The notes beneath the pieces are model-generated. The model was not told the origin of the DNA. It worked only from the letters and a program-made list of their open reading frames with translations, and searched no databases. Made by a program: the position numbers and the translations under genes. From Puteibacter caeruleilacunae (GTDB lineage: Bacteria; Bacteroidota; Bacteroidia; Bacteroidales; Prolixibacteraceae), in NCBI GenBank assembly GCA_005217565.1, contig SJCO01000003.1:186001-250000 (forward strand): a stretch of DNA of 64,000 nt. Reading direction: 5' to 3'. Shown here piece after piece: positions 44,755 to 54,025 of this stretch; position 1 is the stretch's first letter; each line of letters starts with the position of its first letter.

Positions 44755-45327
44755 CTATACCAATCCGGTAAAGCCCATAAATGCCATAGCAAGAATACCT
44801 GCTACAATCAAGGCAATAGGTGTTCCCTTCATTCCTTTAGGAATATTTACAAGATCTAAATGTTCACGTAATCCAGCAAATAATGAAATTGCCAAACCGA
44901 AACCAATAGCACTTGCAAAGGCAAAAACTACACCTTCTAACAAATTATATTCGTACTGGATAGTTAATAATGCAACACCAAGAATCGCACAGTTAGTGGT
45001 AATCAAAGGAAGGAATACTCCCAATGCCTGGTACAAAGCAGGACTAACCTTTTTAAGTACAATCTCAACTAACTGTACCAATGATGCAATTACCAAAATA
45101 AAGCTGATGGTCTGCAATACACCCAATCCAAGAGGATCCAATACTGATTTTTGAATCAAATACGTTACAATTGTAGCCAACACCATCACGAAAGCAACAG
45201 CTCCGGTCATACCAACTGCTGTTGAAATCTTTTTGGAAACACCCAAAAATGGACATATTCCCAAGAATTGCATAAAGATGATATTATTGGCTAATATCGC
45301 TGCTATAATAATAACTAAATAGCTCAT
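44755..45327 (-). CDS. rnfA: Rnf complex subunit RnfA (RsxA)
   Basis: Integral membrane subunit of the ferredoxin:NAD oxidoreductase that couples electron transfer to ion pumping. The 190-aa protein has about six transmembrane segments and the family start NNIIFMQFLGICPFLGVSKK, with conserved Cys in GICPFLG, near-paralogous to RnfE. Last gene of rnfBCDGEA. Confidence 0.96.
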   Translation of the reverse strand: MSYLVIIIAAILANNIIFMQFLGICPFLGVSKKISTAVGMTGAVAFVMVLATIVTYLIQKSVLDPLGLGVLQTISFILVIASLVQLVEIVLKKVSPALYQALGVFLPLITTNCAILGVALLTIQYEYNLLEGVVFAFASAIGFGLAISLFAGLREHLDLVNIPKGMKGTPIALIVAGILAMAFMGFTGLV

Positions 45328-45336
45328 ACTTCCTCC

Positions 45337-45921
45337 TTAAGCTTTATTTAATTTCTTAATAATGGCAATCAAGTATCCTAGTACAATAAATGCACCTGGT
45401 GCCAATACAAATAACAACATTCCGTAGTTCTCAGGATAGATTGAAAATCCAAATAATTTTCCTGATCCCAACAATTCACGAACAGCACCTAACAAGGTAA
45501 GTGCAAATGAGAATCCTAATCCCATTCCTAATCCGTCGAAAATTGATGATACCACATTATTCTTTGATGCGAATGCCTCTGCACGTCCTAGAACCACACA
45601 GTTCACTACAATCAATGGAATAAATAATCCAAGACTCTCAAACAACGCTGGTAAGAATCCTTCCATCAACAACTGAACAATTGTTACGAAGGTTGCGATA
45701 ATCACAATGAAACTAGGAATACGAACCTTATCTGGAATCACATTTTTCACCATGGAAACAACGATGTTAGCCATTACCAACACAAAAGTTGTAGCCAATC
45801 CCATCCCTAATCCATTAATAGCAGATGAAGTTACCCCTAATGTTGGACACATACCAAGCAAAAGGATGAATACTGGATTCTCTTTAATGAATCCTTTTGA
45901 AAAATTACTTAATTGACTCAT
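45337..45921 (-). CDS. rnfE: Rnf complex subunit RnfE (RsxE)
   Basis: A 194-aa membrane subunit with six predicted helices and the conserved FIKENPVFILLLGMCPTLGVT near the start (Cys in the membrane, equivalent to that in RnfA). With RnfA it forms the membrane core carrying a [2Fe-2S] cluster in characterised complexes. Overlaps rnfG by 4 nt and lies 9 nt before rnfA. Confidence 0.96.
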   Translation of the reverse strand: MSQLSNFSKGFIKENPVFILLLGMCPTLGVTSSAINGLGMGLATTFVLVMANIVVSMVKNVIPDKVRIPSFIVIIATFVTIVQLLMEGFLPALFESLGLFIPLIVVNCVVLGRAEAFASKNNVVSSIFDGLGMGLGFSFALTLLGAVRELLGSGKLFGFSIYPENYGMLLFVLAPGAFIVLGYLIAIIKKLNKA

Positions 45922-46556
45922 CGTTTACCTCCTTTCGCTTTCGCTTTCTTTTTCACCGTTGCAGAGCTTACTGCATCTGCCGATGATTTGTATGTATTAT
46001 AAGCACGTTGTATAGCATCAAGGAATGCCCTTGAAGAGATCGTTGCTGCAGTAATTGCATCAACATCTCCTCCATCCTTAGAAACAGTAAGATTGATCTT
46101 TCCAGGATTTAGTCCAATAACATTCTGCGATTTCTTATCCTTGTTTTTAAACCAAGTAATCATTTTGGTTCCCAAACCAGGAGTTTCTTTATGCTTCAAT
46201 ACCTCATAACCTGTAATATCTCCAGCGGTAGTCATACCAGTCATGATTTCGATATCACCACTAAATCCTTTGTTGGTATAAGTCTTAATAGCAACAGCAA
46301 CAACTTTTCCTGCTTTCATTGCTGGATAAATCTCCAAACTATCCTTACCGTCGACTGGCATAAGTTTATAAGATTTGCCAAGCTCATCGTGCTCAGGTAA
46401 AACAGCTACAATTGCTTTTTCTTTTGCTTTCTTCTGAGATTCCAGAATTGCACCTCTGGTTAAACTTTCAACAAGCCCCAACGAACCAGCCGCAACAAAC
46501 GTTACAGTGAACAGGGCCAAAAGCATATTTCTTAAATTTGATTCTAATTTTGCCAT
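45918..46556 (-). CDS. rnfG: Rnf complex subunit RnfG (FMN-binding)
   Basis: A 212-aa periplasm-facing subunit with one N-terminal transmembrane helix and an FMN-binding domain. FMN is normally attached to the last Thr of a D-x-x-S/T-G-A-T motif by ApbE. Here the motif reads DAITAAT at 166-172, with Ala replacing the usual Gly; Thr172 is kept. Other landmarks: ETPGLGTKM at about 124-132. Overlaps rnfE (4 nt) and touches rnfD. Confidence 0.93.
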   Translation of the reverse strand: MAKLESNLRNMLLALFTVTFVAAGSLGLVESLTRGAILESQKKAKEKAIVAVLPEHDELGKSYKLMPVDGKDSLEIYPAMKAGKVVAVAIKTYTNKGFSGDIEIMTGMTTAGDITGYEVLKHKETPGLGTKMITWFKNKDKKSQNVIGLNPGKINLTVSKDGGDVDAITAATISSRAFLDAIQRAYNTYKSSADAVSSATVKKKAKAKGGKR

Positions 46557-47542
46557 TACTTTGCCCCCCTTCCAAAACCAGCTGGTTTCACATAACGATT
46601 GATTAATGGAGTTACACCATTCATAATCAAAATTGCAAATGATATACCTTCAGGGTAAGCTCCGAATACACGAATTGTAATCGTTATTAATCCAATTCCT
46701 ATACCGTAAATAATCTGACCTTTAGCAGTCATTGGTGAAGTCACCATATCAGTAGCCATATATATTGCTCCTAACATTGCACCACCTGCTAAGATATGGA
46801 ATGTTGGTTCAATATATTGCTCAGGATTAACCATCCAAAGAATTCCTGCAACGGCAAAGATTGTACCTAAAATAGAAACAGGCACATGCCAGGTGATTAC
46901 TTTCTTATAAAGCATAAACAAACCACCCAGAATCAACAACAATGCCGACACCTCTCCAAGCGAACCTCCAATATTTCCAAGTAACATACTTACATTGGAA
47001 GGAATCTCACTGGCAAGTTCACTAATCGGAGTTCCACTCTTAATACCTTCTTTCAAAAGAGCAAGAGGAGTTGCTCCTGTTACACCATCTATTCCTGAAT
47101 TAGCATTCACTGGCCAAAGTGTCATCTCTACTGGAAAAGAGATTAACAAGAATACACGACCAACCAATGCAGGATTAAATGGATTATTTCCTAATCCTCC
47201 AAACGACAATTTTCCAATTCCCATTGCAACCAATGCCCCAGCAATAATCATCCAAACAGGAAGCGTAGAAGGAACATTAAAGGCAAGAAGAATACCTGTT
47301 ACCAATGCAGAACCATCCATTAATGTAGGCTCTGACTTCAACAAATATTTCTGAATTACAAATTCAAATAACAAACATGCAAGAATCGCAGTCAACGTTG
47401 TTCTTACAGCTCCTAGTCCGAAAACCATGAACGACCAAGCTAAAGCCGGTACCATGGCCAATACCACCCACAACATGATCTTTTGAACGGATTCAGATCC
47501 TTTCACATGAGGAGAAGGTGATACAGTTAAATGTTTACTCAT
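46556..47542 (-). CDS. rnfD: Rnf complex subunit RnfD
   Basis: A 328-aa membrane subunit with about nine to ten helices. The flavinylation motif IDGVTGATPL is intact (Thr158 is the expected FMN site), and PFNPALVGRVFLLISFP is the family signature. One-base overlap with rnfG and 32-nt gap after rnfC. Confidence 0.95.
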   Translation of the reverse strand: MSKHLTVSPSPHVKGSESVQKIMLWVVLAMVPALAWSFMVFGLGAVRTTLTAILACLLFEFVIQKYLLKSEPTLMDGSALVTGILLAFNVPSTLPVWMIIAGALVAMGIGKLSFGGLGNNPFNPALVGRVFLLISFPVEMTLWPVNANSGIDGVTGATPLALLKEGIKSGTPISELASEIPSNVSMLLGNIGGSLGEVSALLLILGGLFMLYKKVITWHVPVSILGTIFAVAGILWMVNPEQYIEPTFHILAGGAMLGAIYMATDMVTSPMTAKGQIIYGIGIGLITITIRVFGAYPEGISFAILIMNGVTPLINRYVKPAGFGRGAK

Positions 47543-47574
47543 TTCGACTAATTTTTCAATATCTTAGAATAACA

Positions 47575-48906
47575 CTATTTTTTTCTTGATCTCATGATTT
47601 TTCCAACAGTACCCTTACCTAATCTGATATAATCAAGTAGTGGACGATCTGCAGGACAGGTATAGCTACAAGAACCACATTCAATACAGTCCATAACATT
47701 GCACTGCTCTGACTCTTCCCAATTTTTCAATTCAGAATGTGTCATCAATAGATATGGTTCAAGTCCCATCGGACAAACAGTAATACACTTACCACAGCGG
47801 ATACAATTCTGCATCGGCTTACGATGAGCTTCCTGATCTTTCATGATCAAAACACCTGATGTTCCTTTGGTCATTGGTACATCAGTACTAACCAAAGCTT
47901 TTCCCATCATTGGTCCACCGCTGATAACTTTACTTGTATCTTCTGGCAGTCCTCCAGCCATCTCAATCAGATCTGTTAAAGGAGTTCCGATTCGTGCCAT
48001 CAAGTTACAAGGTTTTTCAACCGATTTACCAGTAACTGTAACTACACGTTCAACCAATGGCTTGTTCTTCATCACTGCTTCATAAACAGCGAAAGCAGTA
48101 CCTACGTTGTTCACAACACATCCAACAGCAATTGGAAGACCACCTGATGGTACTTCTCTTCCGGTAACAGCGTTGATTAACTGCTTCTCTCCTCCCTGTG
48201 GGTATTGTACTTTCAATGCACAAACGCTGATGCCTTTAAATTCGCCACATAGGTTTGTCAGATGCTTAATAGCATCAGGCTTGTTATTTTCAATTCCAAT
48301 AACAGCTTTTTCAACACCGATGGCTTTCATCAGTAACTCTGTTCCCACAAGAATTTCCTTACCTTTTTCCATCATCAACTGATGGTCGGCAGTTAAATAA
48401 GGCTCACACTCAACAGCATTAATGATCAACATATCAGCTTTCATTCCCTGAGGAACTGACAACTTCACATGAGTTGGGAAAGTTGCACCTCCCAATCCTA
48501 CGATACCTGATTCAAGAATTTTGCTTGAGATAGCCTTTCCGTCAAGGTCAGTACTGGTAACTAAAGTATCATCCAAATCAACTCCGTCAACCCACTCATC
48601 ACCTTCAACTTGTATAATTACACACTGTTTCTTATAACCTGAGCTATCAAGTACAGTATCAATTTTCTTTACAACTCCACTTACAGAGGAATGTATATTA
48701 GCAGATACAAAACCTGCACTTTCTGCAATTACCTGACCAGTTTTAACCTGATCGCCACGTTTCACAATGACTTTCGAAGGAGCTCCAATATGCTGAGCTA
48801 CCGGAATGGTTACAGTCTTGGGCAATTGAACCTTCTCAATAGGTTTTCCAGCCGAGAATTTATTCTCTGGCGGATGAATACCTCCTATTTTAAATGTCTT
48901 TAACAC
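47575..48906 (-). CDS. rnfC: Rnf complex subunit RnfC
   Basis: A 443-aa peripheral NADH-side subunit: N-terminal barrel-like domain (HIGAPSKVIVKRGDQVKTGQ), a flavin/NADH-binding domain (GLGGATFPTHVKL), and two C-terminal [4Fe-4S] motifs, CIRCGKCITVCP and CIECGSCSYTCP. The long Ala/Lys C-terminal tail of gammaproteobacterial RnfC is absent, as usual in Bacteroidota. Confidence 0.96.
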   Translation of the reverse strand: MLKTFKIGGIHPPENKFSAGKPIEKVQLPKTVTIPVAQHIGAPSKVIVKRGDQVKTGQVIAESAGFVSANIHSSVSGVVKKIDTVLDSSGYKKQCVIIQVEGDEWVDGVDLDDTLVTSTDLDGKAISSKILESGIVGLGGATFPTHVKLSVPQGMKADMLIINAVECEPYLTADHQLMMEKGKEILVGTELLMKAIGVEKAVIGIENNKPDAIKHLTNLCGEFKGISVCALKVQYPQGGEKQLINAVTGREVPSGGLPIAVGCVVNNVGTAFAVYEAVMKNKPLVERVVTVTGKSVEKPCNLMARIGTPLTDLIEMAGGLPEDTSKVISGGPMMGKALVSTDVPMTKGTSGVLIMKDQEAHRKPMQNCIRCGKCITVCPMGLEPYLLMTHSELKNWEESEQCNVMDCIECGSCSYTCPADRPLLDYIRLGKGTVGKIMRSRKK

Positions 48907-48915
48907 TACAACCTC

Positions 48916-49845
48916 CTAATTTTTTTGTTCTGATGAATCTTTTGGAGAAACCTCGTCTGCTTTTTCTTTCTTCACAACAGGTTTCTTTGCTTTCTCGGCA
49001 GCTGGTTTTTCAGCTTTCACCTTTCGTGGAGGAAAGTTTTCCTCAACAATGGCGTTAGTAGGACAAACTGCAACACACTTACGACACAATTTACATTTTT
49101 CAGAATCGATAAATGCTAAATTGTTCTCTAAAGTAATTGCATCAAAAGGACACTCCTTGACACACTTACCACAGCCAATACAAGCTACAGTACATGCCTT
49201 ACGGGCAGCTGCTCCTTTATCCTGATTGCGACACGACACATAAATCTTCCTATCTTTCGGGAATTTACGTCTCAACTCAATCAAATCCTTCGGACAAGCA
49301 TCGACACAGGCTCCACAAGCCACACAATTCTCCTCGATAACTTCAGGAAGTCCCGTTTCCGGATTCATCCTCAAGGCATCAAAATCACATACATCGACAC
49401 AATCTCCATGTCCTAAACATCCAAAAGCACATCCTGTTTCACCACCATATAACGAAGAAGCAATTGCGCAAGAGCTTGCTCCCTCATAAACGTTGGTCTT
49501 AGGACGATTTTCACATGCACCGTTACATCTAACAACGGCAATACGTGGATCTTTCTTTACAGCTTCTAAACCTAAAATTCCTGCAACTTCATTCATGCAA
49601 TCGTTTCCACCCACAGGGCAAAAAAGATCTGATAACTCGTTTTTTGAAACACAAGCTTCAGCAAATGCACGACATCCGGCAAAGCCACATCCGCCACAGT
49701 TTGCTCCAGGTAAAGCTTCATCCACCTGATCAATCCTTGGATCTTCATACACCTTAAACTTTTGTGCCGTAATGTAGAGAATAACTGCTGCCGTAATCCC
49801 TATGGCACTTAATGTAATAATGGTGTATAAAATTGCTAAACTCAT
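48916..49845 (-). CDS. rnfB: Rnf complex subunit RnfB (iron-sulfur protein)
   Basis: A 309-aa ferredoxin-side subunit: N-terminal transmembrane helix, then a 4Fe-4S cluster motif NCGGCGFAGCRAFAEACV at about residues 49-66, and several ferredoxin-type motifs (CVACGACVDACPKDL, CIGCGKCVKECPFDA, CKLCRKCVAVCPTNA). The C-terminal tail is Lys/Ala/Pro-rich and probably disordered. 9-nt gap before rnfC and 13-nt after the RseC-like gene. Confidence 0.95.
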   Translation of the reverse strand: MSLAILYTIITLSAIGITAAVILYITAQKFKVYEDPRIDQVDEALPGANCGGCGFAGCRAFAEACVSKNELSDLFCPVGGNDCMNEVAGILGLEAVKKDPRIAVVRCNGACENRPKTNVYEGASSCAIASSLYGGETGCAFGCLGHGDCVDVCDFDALRMNPETGLPEVIEENCVACGACVDACPKDLIELRRKFPKDRKIYVSCRNQDKGAAARKACTVACIGCGKCVKECPFDAITLENNLAFIDSEKCKLCRKCVAVCPTNAIVEENFPPRKVKAEKPAAEKAKKPVVKKEKADEVSPKDSSEQKN

Positions 49846-49858
49846 AAATATTTAAATT

Positions 49859-50281
49859 TTACAGAATTTCCTCGATTCGAAATGAAAATGATTTTTTTAT
49901 TTTTTCCCGGAAAAGGAAGAGTCCTACATAATACGGCACCAACGACAACAATGCACCCAGACCAGCCGTCTGTTCACTCTGTTCCATCACTGTCAAAATA
50001 ATTAATACCGTTAGTAAGATGAAAAAAGGAATAATGTAGCCAAACAAAATAGCTTTCATGCCTTGTGTTTCCTTACACGACAATTTCACTTTTTGTCCGA
50101 TTTCAACGTTTTGTTCAACGTTCGATACTTCGATAATCTTTTCTGAAGTATCAGCAGCACTGCAAGCACCTTTGGCATGACAAGATGCACAGGCAGAAAC
50201 ATTCACTATTTTAACAAACACCGTTCTGCCTTCTATTTTGACGACCGATCCGGTGTGAGATACTTCCTTAGAAGAGTCCAT
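49859..50281 (-). CDS. RseC/SoxR-reducing-system family membrane protein
   Basis: A 140-aa protein with an N-terminal cysteine-rich soluble segment (CASCHAKGACSAAD at about 31-44) and two transmembrane helices. RseC homologues lie next to rnf/rsx genes in many bacteria and assist SoxR reduction or Rnf function. It heads the rnf operon here (13-nt gap to rnfB). A TAGATTTG box lies 31 nt upstream. Confidence 0.88.
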   Translation of the reverse strand: MDSSKEVSHTGSVVKIEGRTVFVKIVNVSACASCHAKGACSAADTSEKIIEVSNVEQNVEIGQKVKLSCKETQGMKAILFGYIIPFFILLTVLIILTVMEQSEQTAGLGALLSLVPYYVGLFLFREKIKKSFSFRIEEIL

Positions 50282-50311
50282 TCTTCTTATTCCTCCATTG
50301 AATTAAGGTTG

Positions 50312-50319
50312 CAAATCTA
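50312..50319 (-). promoter_or_regulatory. -7 box TAGATTTG of the rnf operon
   Basis: CAAATCTA on plus; perfect TAnnTTTG on minus, 31 nt before the RseC-like ATG. A TTG on the minus strand lies at a short spacing of 15 nt. Confidence 0.5.
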
Positions 50320-50786
50320 TATATGTTTGAAAAACAACGTCGCAATTTGCAGCCTTTTTTCTTATTTTTAGATTATTTATTTCGATTTTAAATAATGCTT
50401 AAAAACATAATCGCGCTAACAGCTGAATTATAAAGGGCTTACACAATAACATGACTTTTGTCATTGTTTTTACTCACTTTCAACTTATTTTTTCGATACA
50501 GATTCTTTCAAATTTCGAACAGGATAGGCAATTATTCCAAACCTCATCAATGCAGGTACATCAATCCCCAAAATTTCAAATTATAACCAGATGCTACAGT
50601 ATCCTATTAATGATTCTGATATTCACAGTATGTAATTATATAATGTGATCATAAATCCTAGAGTTTACTAACACATCATTCTGCATAAAAAAGATAATGG
50701 CCATAAAGAGTATACCCTCATAGCCATTCTGCAATCCATATTGTTCCTATCGACGATCTCCGCTGCAACTCTTTTCACTAAACTAT
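50320..50786. other. Gap, nothing supported
   Basis: AT-rich DNA between the rnf promoter and the DUF5686 stop. A short plus-strand open frame (50451-50648) has no start signal or family feature. No strong terminator hairpin near the DUF5686 stop was found. Confidence 0.35.
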
Positions 50787-53258
50787 TTAAAACTTGAAGT
50801 GCACCGAGAACATCAAACCAAAATTTTCTGCCTCATAATCCATATCATCATAATTCAAACGCCAAACACCATCAATACGAACAAACTTAAAGATATTCTC
50901 AATACCCAATGAAGCCTCCATGTAAGGTTTACTTCCCAGCTCACTCATCTCAGGTGCTAAAACCAACTTCGGATTATCCATATCCAAACTACCCCATAAC
51001 GCTTTATAAGCAATAACCTCTCTCCACTTTAGTTTCCTAAACAGAGGAATCTTATTCAAGAAAAATCCATTAAAATGATGCTCCACACTAAGACTTGCAT
51101 ACTTATCGCTAACAAACTCATGATAATTCATTAGGTTGAAAGCAAACAAATCGTGTGCGTACGTTTCATTACCTTCATGTATTTTCAAAAATGGAAATGG
51201 TACATCACCCCAAATTTTACCGCACTGCACATAGTAAGCAAAATAGCCAATTGGATTAACAGGTAGTTTATCATAGAAACTCAAAGATGCATTGACATAA
51301 TTAAAGTCAGAATTCAACACATCTTTCAAACCAAATTTCAGCGACAAATTAAAGGTGGGATATTTACTTCCCAACACCGTTCGCTCAAAATCACCCAACA
51401 TAAACTTTTCACCAAAAGCGAGTCTTGTCTGCAACTCTACCTCAGTCTGCCTGTAATTCGGAATTAATCCCCCCTCTCGATCTTTAAATTGTACGAAAGG
51501 AGAACTTTTCAATTGCTGATGTTTAAATATTAGCTTGTTTTTAATTCCAGTTACCCACTCATGTTCATAATACGCCTCAAATTTGTTTTGCATATTCAAT
51601 TTTGCCAACGTATGTCGACTTAATACTGCAGTTAGGAAATTATCCTCCATAAAAGCATTTTCACTCTTCCCCAGAAGCGTATAATCATGCGTATAACTCA
51701 GTCCTGCTTTCTTAATCTTGATTTTATCAATGTAATAGTCAGCCCCCACATTATACTTTAAGGCATTATCTCTTGTTCCACCAGCCAAATATCCCGACAA
51801 GCGCCAGTTCTCGTCGAATTCTTTGGTGGTTCTTCCTCCAAATCTAAATCGATGACCTTCTATCGCATTATAACTATACATATAATAATAAGGTCCCACC
51901 TCAAATTTTCCAATATCCTCATATCCGAAAAAGATTAGCTCCACAACATCGGTTACCGTTCGAAACAATGGAACATTCTTCAATGAGTCAACCATCTGAT
52001 AAATATTCGCTTCTTGCATCGACAATAATTCGGGTCTCATCTGCTCCCAGTAATCATTCTCTTTATCAAGGGCACCTGGCTTTATCTCAGTAACGGTATT
52101 CATACTCACAATTGCTTGCGGAGGCTTCACAAACTCATAATTCTTGTAGTGAGTTGTCTTTCTACCTAGCAATCCAAGCATCTTCGATTCCTCATTATCC
52201 TTGAGGTTCAGATCTGCAAAAACATGATCCACCTGTGGCAACCAATGATCATCTATCTGATGATATCGTTTATAAGCAACCAGACTATTAATAAAGTTCA
52301 CATTTGCATTTTCGTTAAGCTGAAATTCATATCGTCTGACTGCATAGCTATCTTTATCAATCTGAAGTTTTCCTTTAAATGTAGGAGTTTGCTTGTGTTT
52401 TGGTTTAAAGGCAATATCGTATACCATATGTCCATCAATGATAGTACTATCCTGTAAGTAATAACGATAAAAACTCAAACCCTGATCATTAATAGGAGAA
52501 ACCAATCCCACATCACCAACCATCAAATAGTTGTCGTATATATTCAAGTCTTGGTAAAGACTTCCCGTGAACTGTGTTACCGTAGATGATTCCAGTCCTG
52601 ATGCTTTACTAGCAACAATTACCTCTTTCCTATCACCGGTTCGTTCTTCATGATAGAGATCAGAAACAGTCTCAGTTATAAATACAGGTAAAAATGTCTT
52701 ACCATCAGTCTCCAATGTATCGATATGATCAAAAACAAAATCAAACTGTTTCCACAACTTCCTGCTCTTTTGTGGCTTTTTAACATTTTTAATGTCAATT
52801 TGAAGTTTGTTATACACTTCACATTGCCAATCCTCCATCTTATCGGGATTATTGTATTTTTTGTTTTTGATGATATTACGCAATATAGGATGGGCAGGAT
52901 TTTCGGTAGGCAGAATGATAATTTCATTTAACTCGTAAACATCACTTTGTAAGCGAACAGTAATATTCTTGCCATTAACACTATCTACATCGAATACCTG
53001 GCTTTCATAACCAATTGCCGAGATTTCAAGTTCTTTAACCTTGCTGTTAGTCCAAATTTTAAAGTTACCTTCAACATCGGTCATTGTTCCAATTAGTGTA
53101 CCCTTAAATACAATATTGGCATATGGAACCGCCGTTTCGGTCGAGGCTTCCAACACCTTCCCCTTCACCATTACCGTTTGTGCCCAGGAAAAACTAAATA
53201 CAATTAGTAGGACACTCAGTAAAAATATCTTTCGTCTTATTTCTTCAACCATATTCAT
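50787..53258 (-). CDS. DUF5686 outer-membrane protein with carboxypeptidase-like regulatory domain
   Basis: An 823-aa protein: signal peptide (hydrophobic stretch with AQTVM after about residue 26), a carboxypeptidase-regulatory-like beta-sandwich (VKGKVLEASTETAVPYANIVFKGT, 30-115), and a large DUF5686 region ending in a predicted beta-barrel with Phe at the C-terminus (MFSVHFKF), typical of outer-membrane proteins folded by BAM. DUF5686 proteins are Bacteroidota-restricted and resemble TonB-dependent or assembly barrels; function unproven. Monocistronic. Confidence 0.88.
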   Translation of the reverse strand: MNMVEEIRRKIFLLSVLLIVFSFSWAQTVMVKGKVLEASTETAVPYANIVFKGTLIGTMTDVEGNFKIWTNSKVKELEISAIGYESQVFDVDSVNGKNITVRLQSDVYELNEIIILPTENPAHPILRNIIKNKKYNNPDKMEDWQCEVYNKLQIDIKNVKKPQKSRKLWKQFDFVFDHIDTLETDGKTFLPVFITETVSDLYHEERTGDRKEVIVASKASGLESSTVTQFTGSLYQDLNIYDNYLMVGDVGLVSPINDQGLSFYRYYLQDSTIIDGHMVYDIAFKPKHKQTPTFKGKLQIDKDSYAVRRYEFQLNENANVNFINSLVAYKRYHQIDDHWLPQVDHVFADLNLKDNEESKMLGLLGRKTTHYKNYEFVKPPQAIVSMNTVTEIKPGALDKENDYWEQMRPELLSMQEANIYQMVDSLKNVPLFRTVTDVVELIFFGYEDIGKFEVGPYYYMYSYNAIEGHRFRFGGRTTKEFDENWRLSGYLAGGTRDNALKYNVGADYYIDKIKIKKAGLSYTHDYTLLGKSENAFMEDNFLTAVLSRHTLAKLNMQNKFEAYYEHEWVTGIKNKLIFKHQQLKSSPFVQFKDREGGLIPNYRQTEVELQTRLAFGEKFMLGDFERTVLGSKYPTFNLSLKFGLKDVLNSDFNYVNASLSFYDKLPVNPIGYFAYYVQCGKIWGDVPFPFLKIHEGNETYAHDLFAFNLMNYHEFVSDKYASLSVEHHFNGFFLNKIPLFRKLKWREVIAYKALWGSLDMDNPKLVLAPEMSELGSKPYMEASLGIENIFKFVRIDGVWRLNYDDMDYEAENFGLMFSVHFKF

Positions 53259-54025
53259 CCAGTAACGATTTCAGTGCCTTCCCATCTTACTTAATCATCC
53301 CACAGGTCTATTCTTAGTTTTACCTGTATAATTACTATTGGGATACAAAATAGAGGCATTATTACCTTACAATCTAAAGAACCTTTCTGCTTTCAATTAC
53401 CATGCCACCTAAAACAAATCTTAATAGAAGATAGATCAATTTATCTATCTCCTCTTAAATAAAACAAATCAGCGACAACCCAAGACTAACAAGCCTTAAG
53501 TCTTATTGTTTAATGATCCTGGCTAAAATTTTCTAATGTTGTTAAATTATAGGTAGGTAAAAACAGAGTAATAATAGAGTTTCTGATACGGTGTGTGAGA
53601 AACAACATTAAAACAGCATAAGTATATGAAGGATCATATGCTATGGTATGTATACCATACTGGCTTCGACCTGCAAGAACAGGAGTGCCGCTGATAAATA
53701 TATTTGTATTTCTTTGTTTTAACATTTCCTAAAGTTAAATCTGAATGCCTGGCACTCAGTATTCGAAAATAAAAGTAAGCATTACACTTTCAACAAACAA
53801 TTGTTTTAACATTTTTTAAACATTTGTTTTATTCATACTTATATTAACATATTTGATATCAATATATAAGCAATCAAGAAGATGAAACGACTCCTCTTTG
53901 ATACTGCCAATTTAGATAATTGAAAATAGGGATAAGGAATAAAATCGATTAAACATCTGTTTTTGTCGGTAAATGAATCTTTTTCTATTGTGTAAATACG
54001 TCCTGTAATTAACAATAAGAAGAAT
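53259..54025. other. Gap with one weak ORF and a palindrome
   Basis: About 770 bp between divergent-looking neighbours, all minus strand. A 71-codon minus-strand frame (53510-53725) starts LKQRNTNIFISGTPV and is annotated separately at low confidence. A perfect inverted repeat TATGGTATGTATACCATA lies near 53642-53659. No RNA gene recognised. Confidence 0.4.
53510..53725 (-). CDS. Possible small ORF, 71 aa, function unknown
   Basis: The frame opens with ATG after AGGAA (a plausible but weak ribosome site). The product has one hydrophobic stretch (YAVLMLFLTHRI) and no recognisable family. Supported only by length and start context; it may be chance. Confidence 0.2.
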   Translation of the reverse strand: MLKQRNTNIFISGTPVLAGRSQYGIHTIAYDPSYTYAVLMLFLTHRIRNSIITLFLPTYNLTTLENFSQDH

